Positions 57,207-64,000 of a DNA stretch of 64,000 nt are shown here, piece after piece (within the stretch, counting starts at the first letter, position 1; every line of letters starts with the position of its first letter). The stretch is from Comamonas endophytica (GTDB taxonomy: Bacteria > Pseudomonadota > Gammaproteobacteria > Burkholderiales > Burkholderiaceae_C). Made by a program: the position numbers and the translations under genes. The notes under the pieces were generated by a model, which ran no database searches, was not told the origin of the DNA, and was given only the letters and a program-made list of their open reading frames with translations. The stretch is taken from the NCBI RefSeq assembly GCF_023634805.2, contig NZ_CP106881.1, positions 2,710,001-2,774,000 of the forward strand. Reading direction: 5' to 3'.

Positions 57207-57350
57207 GCCGGCGCCCTTGCAAACCGCGGCGGTTGGAAGAAATCTGACAGCAGCGAGCGTTTTTCTCCCTCCATGGGCGATCGGACGGCCGGATACCATC
57301 CAGGTCAAGGCGGCAGACAGGTGGCTGCGCCTGCATGATCTGGAGGTTCT

Positions 57351-57686
57351 ATGTTTGCGATGTTGAGGATGGCCCTGGGCACGGCAACGGCATCTGTGCC
57401 GGTGGCCGAAAGCCACGTGCCAGCACGCGCCGCGGAAAATCCCTGGCGCCTCGATAGCCGCCACAGCGCCTATTGGCCGCAACACGAGCTCGATTCCTTC
57501 ATGCTGCAGATGGCCGGGCACGGCCACGCGGTGAACTCGGCGATGATGCTGGGCGATATCGGCTACGCGCGCCAGCAGCTCGCCACCGCCATCGCCATCG
57601 GCTGCCCCAAGCTGCGTGCGCTGAGCGCGCGCCTGAGCGCCTATTTCGATCACCCTCCTTGCGCCTGCAGCATAGAGACCCACTGA
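57351..57686 (+). CDS. Small hypothetical protein
   Basis: The protein has 111 residues and is not recognised. It has a hydrophobic N terminus (MFAMLRMALGTATASVPVAE) that may be a weak signal or membrane helix, then HSAYWPQHELDSFMLQMAGHGHAVNSAMMLGD, and ends with a Cys-containing stretch. GGAGG lies before ATG 57351, which supports translation. It is convergent with the diguanylate cyclase 17 bases away, too close for a repeat or terminator. Confidence 0.65.
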   Translation: MFAMLRMALGTATASVPVAESHVPARAAENPWRLDSRHSAYWPQHELDSFMLQMAGHGHAVNSAMMLGDIGYARQQLATAIAIGCPKLRALSARLSAYFDHPPCACSIETH

Positions 57687-57702
57687 AGCGCCCGCGCCGG
57701 CC

Positions 57703-59433
57703 TCAAGGCTGCGCCAGCGCACGGTTGCGGCCCGCGGTCTTGGCCGCGTAGAGCGCCTCGTCGCTGCGGCGCAGCATCGCACAGGCATCGGCATCGCCAG
57801 GCCGCAATGCCGACAACCCGGCACTCACCGTGACGCTTCCCACCGGATCCTGCGGCTGATCCCGTACCGCGCGCACGAGTTCTTCCGCCAGCTGCTGCGC
57901 CTGCGCCAGCGTGGTCTCGGGCAGCAGCACGATGAATTCCTCGCCCCCCAGGCGCGCCACCACGTCCGAGGCGCGCAGCCGGCTCCTGAGCTGCTGCGCC
58001 AGGCTGCGCAGCACCTGGTCGCCGATCTCGTGGCCATGGGTATCGTTGACCTGCTTGAAATGGTCCACGTCGATGGTGATCACGCTCATCGGGAGACTGC
58101 TGCGCTGCGCCAGCGCCAGGGCCTGCGCCAGCCGCGCATCGAAGCCGCGGCGGTTGAGCAGGCCGGTGAGCGGGTCGCTGCTGGCCAGCCGTTCGAGCTC
58201 CTGGTTGGCATATCGCAGCTCCAGCGTGCGCTGGCGCACCACCTCCTCCATGGCCTCGTTCATCTCCAGCAGGCGGCGCGTCATGTGGCCCAGCGTGCTG
58301 GACAGGCGCTGCACCTCGCGCGTGCTGTGGGTCAGCGGCACGACGGCGCCCGGTGTGCCGGCCTCGATGTGCAGCGCCGCGCGCGACAGGCTGTTGAGGT
58401 CTTCGCTGAGCCGGCGCGCGGCCAGCGAGGCGATCAGGGCGGAGAGCAGCGCGGCCACCAGGCCGCCGGCCAATGCCCTGGACACGATGCTGTCCGCCCC
58501 GGCAAACGCCGTGGCCGTGGGCTGGCGCACCACCACGTACCAGCCCAGATCGCTGGCCAGATTGCGCGCCGGCAGGCGCGTCACGGCCGTGAGGAACTGT
58601 GGCTGCGCATCGGCCCAGTGCGCCAGGCCCGCCAGGCCTGGAACCGTGAGGCTGTCGCGCCCGAGGGCCGGCGGCGGCTCGGTCTCGGGCAGGCGCTGGT
58701 CGAGCGCGACGAAGGGCGCGATGCGGCCGCCGGGCGCGTAGATCATCCGCCCCTCGCGATTGAACACGAACAGCTCGATCTGCGCATGGTCGGCATAGGT
58801 CGGGCGCAGTCCTTCGAGCGTATCGCGCGCCCAGTCCCAGCTCAGATGCAGGCCCAGCACGCCCACGGTTTCGCCATTGCGCTCGATGGGCGCGGCAAAG
58901 TCGAGGAAACGCTGCGCCTCGCCGCTGGGGCTGGGCGCGATGCGTTCGGCCAGCGCCGGGAGCTCGTGGACGTCGCCGACGTACGGATCCTTGATGCCGG
59001 CCTGGAACCAGGGGGCGGCGCTCACATCCTGGCCGCTGAACATGTGGTTGGAATCGGTCTGGACGATGCCGTGCACATCGGCCACGCCGATCCAGCGGCT
59101 GTAGGGCCGGCTGGTGTGCATGCGCTGCAGCAGCGGAAGCAGGTCCTGCGCGCCCAGGCCCTTGTCCCACAGATCCTGCGACGAGGCCAGCACCTGCACC
59201 AGCCGGCTGCGCTCGAACAGTTCCTCCGCCATCACCTTGGCCGCGTTGTGGCCCACCATGTGCAGCGCGGCAGCCGCCTCGTGCTGCGCGCGCAGCTTGA
59301 GCAGCTCGCCGAAGGCCAGCGACAGCAGGAGCGCGACCACCGACACCAGGCTGCCGAAGACCACGGCGATCTGCGTGCGCAGGCTCCAGGGACGGCGCGC
59401 GGGCACGGGCGGGATGGGCGGCCGGGGTGTCAT
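57703..59433 (-). CDS. Diguanylate cyclase with dCache-type sensor and HAMP
   Basis: The protein has 576 residues. An N-terminal anchor (about 17-40) leads to a periplasmic sensor of about 260 residues ([40 protein letters not shown]) of the Cache type, a second membrane segment (about 320-340), a HAMP segment and a GGDEF domain with [11 protein letters not shown] near 495-499. GGEEF is an active version, so it should make cyclic di-GMP. ATG 59433 is chosen since the anchor begins after it; the longer open frame runs opposite the metallopeptidase gene and is not supported. Confidence 0.88.
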   Translation of the reverse strand: MTPRPPIPPVPARRPWSLRTQIAVVFGSLVSVVALLLSLAFGELLKLRAQHEAAAALHMVGHNAAKVMAEELFERSRLVQVLASSQDLWDKGLGAQDLLPLLQRMHTSRPYSRWIGVADVHGIVQTDSNHMFSGQDVSAAPWFQAGIKDPYVGDVHELPALAERIAPSPSGEAQRFLDFAAPIERNGETVGVLGLHLSWDWARDTLEGLRPTYADHAQIELFVFNREGRMIYAPGGRIAPFVALDQRLPETEPPPALGRDSLTVPGLAGLAHWADAQPQFLTAVTRLPARNLASDLGWYVVVRQPTATAFAGADSIVSRALAGGLVAALLSALIASLAARRLSEDLNSLSRAALHIEAGTPGAVVPLTHSTREVQRLSSTLGHMTRRLLEMNEAMEEVVRQRTLELRYANQELERLASSDPLTGLLNRRGFDARLAQALALAQRSSLPMSVITIDVDHFKQVNDTHGHEIGDQVLRSLAQQLRSRLRASDVVARLGGEEFIVLLPETTLAQAQQLAEELVRAVRDQPQDPVGSVTVSAGLSALRPGDADACAMLRRSDEALYAAKTAGRNRALAQP

Positions 59434-59686
59434 GCACGGACTCCGGCCACGGGCGCGCATGCCCGGCGGGCCCCGGCCGGGGCCCGTCGATGCAGGGATA
59501 TCCATGGCAGCGCTGTGCGGCAGGCGTAGCAAGAGGGCATGGGCAGAATGTACACAGGACGAGACCGACATGCTTGTAGGAGCGTGGGCCTCCGCGACGC
59601 ATTTTTGCTGCGGTTGGCCGCGCAGCGGTCTTGTGCAACGTAATATGCCGTCCATGCGCCGCGCGGTCCGGCGCCAAGGAGCTCTT

Positions 59687-60562
59687 ATGCGCTGGGAAGG
59701 CAATCGGGAATCGGAAAACATCGAGGATCGGCGCGGTGGCGAAGGCGGCTCCCCGATCTTCGGCGGCCGCACCATCGGCATCGGCACCATCGTGGTGGCG
59801 CTGGTCGGCGGCTGGGTGCTGGGCATCAATCCGCTGACGCTGCTGGGAATGCTCAGCGGCGGTGGCGGCAGCCCGGTGGCGGTGCAGCAGCCGGCCCACG
59901 TCGGCAAGCCCCCGGCCGACGACACCATGGCGCGCTTCGTCTCCACGGTGCTGGCCGATACCGAGGACGTGTGGGCGCAGGTGTTCCGCCAGAACGGCGG
60001 CAGCTACCAGCAGCCGCGGCTGGTGCTGTTCCGCGGCGCCACACCCACCGCCTGCGGCACGGGCCAGTCCGCAATGGGCCCCTTCTACTGCCCTGCGGAC
60101 CAGAAGGTCTATATCGACCTGGCCTTCTACCAGACGCTGAAGAACCAGCTGGGCGCGCCGGGCGACTTCGCCCAGGCCTATGTGATCGCGCACGAGGTCG
60201 GCCACCATGTGCAACATTTGCTGGGCATCAACGAGAAGGTGGACAGCATGCGCGGGCGCGTCAGCCGCGCCGAGTACAACCAGCTGTCGGTGCGCCTGGA
60301 GCTGCAGGCCGACTGCCTGGCAGGCGTCTGGGCCCACCACGCGCAAGACGCGCGCCAGATCCTGGAGCAGGGGGATGTGGAGGAGGCGATGAACGCCGCG
60401 GCCCGCATCGGCGACGATGCGCTGCAGCGCGCCTCGGGCGGCGCCGTGGTGCCCGACAGCTTCACGCATGGCACCAGCGCCCAGCGCCAGCGCTGGTTCC
60501 AGACCGGCCTGCAGCGCGGCGAACTGCGCGCCTGCGACACCTTCAGCGCGCGCCAGCTCTGA
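59687..60562 (+). CDS. Neutral zinc metallopeptidase, YpfJ family
   Basis: The protein has 291 residues. A basic N terminus and one membrane helix (about 28-55, [20 protein letters not shown]) are followed by a periplasmic domain with [24 protein letters not shown] and the zinc motif HEVGHH near 167. The length fits the YpfJ/DUF2342-like group. AAGGAG lies before ATG 59687. It is divergent from the diguanylate cyclase gene. Its substrate is unknown. Confidence 0.9.
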   Translation: MRWEGNRESENIEDRRGGEGGSPIFGGRTIGIGTIVVALVGGWVLGINPLTLLGMLSGGGGSPVAVQQPAHVGKPPADDTMARFVSTVLADTEDVWAQVFRQNGGSYQQPRLVLFRGATPTACGTGQSAMGPFYCPADQKVYIDLAFYQTLKNQLGAPGDFAQAYVIAHEVGHHVQHLLGINEKVDSMRGRVSRAEYNQLSVRLELQADCLAGVWAHHAQDARQILEQGDVEEAMNAAARIGDDALQRASGGAVVPDSFTHGTSAQRQRWFQTGLQRGELRACDTFSARQL

Positions 60563-60674
60563 GGCCTGCGCCGCACCGGGCGCGGCATTCTGTCGCGCGG
60601 AACCATCGCATGAACCCCTGGAATCAGGGGACAAATAGGTGTGTTTCCCGCTCGGTGCGACAATAGCAGGCTAA

Positions 60675-62102
60675 ATGACAAGTTCTTTTTCCAATCTCTC
60701 CCTGTCGGAACCCCTGGCCCGTGCTGTTGCCGAGATGGGCTATGAGTCGATGACGCCCATCCAGGCGCAGGCCATTCCCGTTGTCTTGACCGGCAAGGAC
60801 GTGATGGGCGCCGCCCAGACCGGCACCGGCAAGACCGCCGCTTTCTCGCTGCCGCTGCTGCAGCGCCTGCTCAAGCACGAAAACAGTTCGACCTCGCCCG
60901 CGCGCCATCCGGTGCGCGCCCTGGTGCTGCTGCCCACACGCGAGCTGGCCGACCAGGTGGCCCAGCAGATCGCGCTGTACGCCAAGCACACCAAGCTGCG
61001 CAGCACCGTGGTGTTCGGCGGCATGGACATGAAGCCCCAGACCATCGAGCTCAAGAAGGGCGTCGAAGTGCTGGTGGCCACGCCCGGCCGTCTGCTCGAC
61101 CATATCGAGGCCAAGAACGCGGTCCTCAACCAGGTCGAATACGTGGTGCTGGACGAAGCCGACCGCATGCTGGACATCGGCTTCCTGCCCGACCTGCAGC
61201 GCATCCTGTCCTATCTGCCCAAGACCCGCACCACCTTGCTCTTCAGCGCGACCTTCTCGCCCGAGATCAAGCGCCTGGCCGGCAGCTACCTGCAAGACCC
61301 GATCACCATCGAGGTCGCGCGGCCCAACGAGACCGCCTCCACCGTGGAGCAGCGCTTCTTCAGCGCCGCCGACGATGACGAGAAGCGCCTGGCCATCCAC
61401 AAGCTGCTCAAGGAGCGCGGCATCCGCCAGGCCTTCATCTTCTCCAACAGCAAGCTCGGCTGCGCCCGGCTCACGCGCGCGCTCGAGCGCGACGGCCTGC
61501 GCGCCACCGCGCTGCATGGCGACAAGAGCCAGGACGAACGCCTGAAGGCGCTCGAGGCCTTCAAGGCGGGCGCCGTCGACCTGCTGGTGTGCACCGACGT
61601 CGCGGCGCGCGGCCTGGATATCAAGGACGTGCCGGCCGTGTTTAACTACGACGTGCCCTTCAACGCCGAGGACTACGTGCACCGCATCGGCCGCACCGGC
61701 CGCGCCGGCGCCTCGGGCCTGGCGGTCACGCTGGTGTCCTCGCGCGACGCACGCCAGGTCGGCGAGATCGAGAAGCTGATCAAGAAGAAGATCGACGTCG
61801 AGGCACTGCAGCTCGACGACGCACGCCCGCGCGGCCGCATGAACGACGGCCGCCGCGCCTGGCGCGGCGAGGGCGACGATGCGGCGCGCGGCGTCGTGGG
61901 CCGCTTCGCGCCGTCGCCGCGCTCCGCGCGTCCCGCGCCGCGTCCAGCGGCCGATCCCTTCTTCGACCGCCCCTACGAGCCCAAGGCCAACGCCGCCGCC
62001 ACCTGGGACGACGCCCGCCAGCCCGCCGCGCGCACGCCTTCGATCAAGCCCAAGCGCAAGCTGGCAGCGCTGTTCCGGGCGCCGGAGATGGCGCAGTCTT
62101 GA
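60675..62102 (+). CDS. rhlE: DEAD-box RNA helicase, RhlE type
   Basis: The protein has 475 residues. It has the Q motif (MTPIQAQAIP), Walker A AAQTGTGKTA, PTRELA, TPGRLLDHI, DEAD in VVLDEADRMLD, SAT, ARGLDI and HRIGRTGR. The C-terminal extension (about 385-475) is Arg- and Pro-rich, as in RhlE. It unwinds RNA, for instance in ribosome assembly or RNA decay. The gene is monocistronic, ending at a repeat copy and a bidirectional terminator. Confidence 0.95.
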   Translation: MTSSFSNLSLSEPLARAVAEMGYESMTPIQAQAIPVVLTGKDVMGAAQTGTGKTAAFSLPLLQRLLKHENSSTSPARHPVRALVLLPTRELADQVAQQIALYAKHTKLRSTVVFGGMDMKPQTIELKKGVEVLVATPGRLLDHIEAKNAVLNQVEYVVLDEADRMLDIGFLPDLQRILSYLPKTRTTLLFSATFSPEIKRLAGSYLQDPITIEVARPNETASTVEQRFFSAADDDEKRLAIHKLLKERGIRQAFIFSNSKLGCARLTRALERDGLRATALHGDKSQDERLKALEAFKAGAVDLLVCTDVAARGLDIKDVPAVFNYDVPFNAEDYVHRIGRTGRAGASGLAVTLVSSRDARQVGEIEKLIKKKIDVEALQLDDARPRGRMNDGRRAWRGEGDDAARGVVGRFAPSPRSARPAPRPAADPFFDRPYEPKANAAATWDDARQPAARTPSIKPKRKLAALFRAPEMAQS

Positions 62103-62111
62103 TGTTTCCGA

Positions 62112-62217
62112 TCCGTTCGTCCTGAGCTTGTCGAAGGATGAAGGGCCTGTGCTCAGTTCTGAGAACAGGCCGTCCATGGTTCGACGGGCCCGCCCAGGCA
62201 AGCTCACCACGAACGGA
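62112..62217. repeat. Interspersed palindromic repeat, copy 9
   Basis: Left arm 62112-62140 (ccgttcgtcctgagcttgtc, then gaaggatg) and right arm 62170-62217 (ccgtccatggttcgacgggc, then the long-subtype block and caccacgaacgg), arms of different subtype. It separates convergent rhlE and the Bug gene, just ahead of a terminator. Confidence 0.85.
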
Positions 62218-62247
62218 TAAAAAAAGCGCCTTGCGGCGCTTTTTTCG
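62218..62247. terminator. Bidirectional intrinsic terminator between rhlE and the Bug gene
   Basis: Stem AAAAAGCGCC/GGCGCTTTTT (62221-62230 and 62235-62244) with a TTGC loop, with A run on the left and T run on the right, so it works on either strand. It ends rhlE on plus and the Bug-family gene on minus. Confidence 0.92.
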
Positions 62248-62261
62248 TTTGTGTGAGATGT

Positions 62262-63257
62262 TCAACCATCCACCTTCACATTTGCTTCTTTGATCACCGT
62301 GGCCCACTTCGCCACTTCCGCCTTCTGGAAGGCCGCGACCTGAGCCGTGGACAGGGTGGATGGCTCCATGCCCATGGTCTTCAGGCGGCCCTGCATGTCG
62401 GGCGTGGCCAGGACCTTGGCGATTTCCTGGTGCAGGCGCTGCACGATTGCGTCGGGCGTGCCCGTGGGCGCGAAGATCGCCTGCCAGGAGGTGACCTCGA
62501 AATCGCCCAGGCCCTTGAGGCCGGACTCCGCCACGGTGGGCACGTCCTTGAGCGAATCGAGGCGCTGCCTGGAGGTCACGGCCAGCGCGCGCAGCTTGCC
62601 GCTGGTGATGTGGGGCGCGGCCACCACGGTGGTGTCGAACATCATGTCGACCTGGCCGCCCATCACGTCCTGGATCGCCGGGCCGCTGCCCTTGTAGGGC
62701 ACGTGGGTGAACTTGACGCCCGACTTCCAGGCCAGCATCTCCAGCGCCAGATGCTGCGAGGTGCCCGCGCCGGCCGAGGCCGAGGACAGGCCGCCGTTCT
62801 TCGCCTGCGAGGCCTCGATCACGTCCTTGAGCGACTTGTAGGGGCTGTTGGCCGGCACGACCAGTACCAGCGGGTTGGTGCCGATCAGCGTGATCGGCGT
62901 GAAGGACTTGGTCGGGTCATAGCCCAGCTTCGGATAGAGGCTGATGTTGATCGCATGCGAGCTGATCGTGCCGCCCAGGATGGTGAAGCCATCGGGCTGG
63001 GCGCGCGCCGCGAGCTCCGAGCCCACGCTGCCGCCGGCGCCGGCCTTGTTGTCAACGACCACCGTCGTGCCCAGCGCGGGTCCCAGTTGCTGGGCGATCA
63101 GACGGCCCAGCTGGTCGGTGGTGCCGCCGGCGGCAAAGGGCACCATGTACGTGATGACCTTGCCTTTGGGCCAGTTGCTCTGCGCCAGCACCGCAGCGGG
63201 CAGGCAGGCGAGGGCCACGGGTGCGACCGCGGCCTTGAGTAGTTGTCGGCGTTGCAT
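62262..63257 (-). CDS. Tripartite tricarboxylate transporter binding protein, Bug family
   Basis: The protein has 331 residues with a signal peptide (MQRRQLLKAAVAPVALACLP, cleavage near LAQ). The fold has ITYMVPFAAGGTTDQLGRLIAQQLGPALG, DNKAGAGGSVGSELAARAQPDG and HVPYKGSGPAIQDVMGGQVDMMFD. It binds a carboxylate, possibly a sugar diacid given the galactarate dehydratase gene 70 bases upstream. No TctAB genes are present. It is the second gene of that set. Confidence 0.9.
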   Translation of the reverse strand: MQRRQLLKAAVAPVALACLPAAVLAQSNWPKGKVITYMVPFAAGGTTDQLGRLIAQQLGPALGTTVVVDNKAGAGGSVGSELAARAQPDGFTILGGTISSHAINISLYPKLGYDPTKSFTPITLIGTNPLVLVVPANSPYKSLKDVIEASQAKNGGLSSASAGAGTSQHLALEMLAWKSGVKFTHVPYKGSGPAIQDVMGGQVDMMFDTTVVAAPHITSGKLRALAVTSRQRLDSLKDVPTVAESGLKGLGDFEVTSWQAIFAPTGTPDAIVQRLHQEIAKVLATPDMQGRLKTMGMEPSTLSTAQVAAFQKAEVAKWATVIKEANVKVDG

Positions 63258-63327
63258 GTTTCTTGTCTCCTGGGTAATGAATGCCGCCTGTGAATCCAGG
63301 CGTGCGGGGTTTGAAAACTTCCGGTAT

Positions 63328-64000
63328 TCAGGTCACAGGCGCGGGATTGAAAAGAACCAGCGCGTTGTGCAGCTTCCACTGCTCGGCCCAGGTCTTGCGG
63401 CGGCCGCTGGCCACCTCGAGCATCAGGCGGAACAGCTCCCAGCCCGTCTCCTCGATCGTCGCCTCGCCGTCGGCGATGCGCCCGGCGTTCACATCCATCA
63501 GGTCGTGCCAGCGGCGCGCCAGATCGCTGCGCGTCGCCACCTTGATCACGGGGCACGCGGCCAGGCCGTAGGGCGTGCCGCGCCCGGTGGTGAAGACGTG
63601 CAGGTTCATGCCGGCCGCCAGCTGCAGCGTGCCGCAGATGAAGTCGGAGGCCGGCGTGGCGGCGTAGGTCAGGCCCTTTTGCTGCAGCTTCTCGCCCGGG
63701 GCCAGCACGCCGGTGATCGGTGCGGAACCCGACTTGACGATCGAGCCCATGGCCTTCTCGACGATGTTGGACAGCCCGCCCTTCTTGTTGCCCGGCGTAG
63801 TGTTGGCGCTGCGGTCGGCGCGGCCGCGCGCGAGGTAGCTGTCGTACCAGGCCATCTGGTCGATCATGGCCTGCGCGACTTCGGGCGTGCTGGCGCGCGA
63901 GGTCAGCTGGTCGATGCCATCGCGCACTTCGGTGACTTCGGAGAACATGACGCTGGCGCCGGCGCGCACCAGCAGGTCGGTGGCGAAGCCCACCGCCGGG
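63328..64000 (-). CDS. garD: Galactarate dehydratase, C-terminal part (5' end outside window)
   Basis: About 224 residues of the C-terminal half are visible; the gene starts beyond the right edge. It reads [43 protein letters not shown], and ends [21 protein letters not shown], a close match to the end of GarD/UxaA-type dehydratases. It should convert galactarate to 5-keto-4-deoxyglucarate. The pathway yields tartronate semialdehyde and then glycerate, the substrate of the glycerate kinase at 36036. An altronate dehydratase is the alternative, but the end matches GarD better. Confidence 0.9.
   Translation of the reverse strand, partial: PAVGFATDLLVRAGASVMFSEVTEVRDGIDQLTSRASTPEVAQAMIDQMAWYDSYLARGRADRSANTTPGNKKGGLSNIVEKAMGSIVKSGSAPITGVLAPGEKLQQKGLTYAATPASDFICGTLQLAAGMNLHVFTTGRGTPYGLAACPVIKVATRSDLARRWHDLMDVNAGRIADGEATIEETGWELFRLMLEVASGRRKTWAEQWKLHNALVLFNPAPVT

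Noticed and set aside
57703..59946. Longer diguanylate cyclase starting near 59946
   Set aside because: The added N terminus would run opposite the metallopeptidase gene and its divergent promoter, and shows no signal or conserved region.

Overview
The window is about 64 kb of GC-rich DNA. Gene content and order (urtABCDE, several Bug-type tripartite-tricarboxylate binding proteins, molybdenum hydroxylase, PuuD-type urate oxidase) and the style of the intergenic repeats suggest a member of the Burkholderiales, most likely Comamonadaceae (Acidovorax/Comamonas/Delftia type). This placement is inferred from gene content, not from a marker gene. No rRNA, tRNA, CRISPR array, integrase or insertion sequence was seen.

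Layout. 1-4 kb: the end of a hybrid sensor kinase, its LuxR-type response regulator, an ankyrin protein and a frameshifted ABC transporter. 4.4-10.1 kb: the urea importer operon urtABCDE. 10.1-10.9 kb: a long imperfect inverted repeat. 10.9-12.8 kb: a phosphofructokinase and an orphan gene. 12.8-18.0 kb (minus): an operon of two NMT1/SsuA-like binding proteins, ATPase, permease, a deaminase and ureD, divergent from a flavin-reductase-like gene. 19.2-21.5 kb: malic enzyme maeB. 21.8-22.7 kb: two AT-rich genes of unknown origin. 22.9-28.0 kb: a GntR-controlled purine-ring cluster (gntR, puuE, a uraD-allantoate amidohydrolase fusion and an M20 hydrolase on minus; hiuH on plus). 28.1-34.3 kb: a TonB-like lipoprotein, xdhC, a Bug protein and an AroM/DUF1177/PepE/IclR operon. 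34.7-39.6 kb: puuD, glycerate kinase and a diguanylate cyclase. 39.9-43.7 kb: xdhAB. 44.1-56.6 kb (plus): a BMP-family nucleoside ABC importer with three binding proteins, a lipoprotein, a Rieske oxygenase, adenine deaminase and guanine deaminase. 56.6-64 kb: dcd, a small hypothetical, a second diguanylate cyclase, a zinc metallopeptidase, an RhlE-type helicase, a Bug protein and the end of a galactarate dehydratase gene.

How it fits together. The genes describe near-complete salvage of nitrogen and carbon from purines. Nucleosides or bases enter through the BMP importer. Adenine and guanine are deaminated to hypoxanthine and xanthine, and XdhAB (matured by XdhC) makes urate. PuuD oxidises urate at the membrane, then HiuH, UraD, PuuE and allantoate amidohydrolase open and strip the ring. 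Glycerate kinase can carry glyoxylate-derived carbon into glycolysis. UrtABCDE and UreD belong to the urea side. A perfect palindrome beside gntR and a similar core before puuD suggest shared control.

Most interesting non-gene features: a family of roughly 40-100 bp palindromic repeats present in nearly every roomy convergent intergenic space; a structured 5' leader with mutually exclusive helices before the third BMP gene; and an AroM/DUF1177/PepE operon whose pathway I cannot name.
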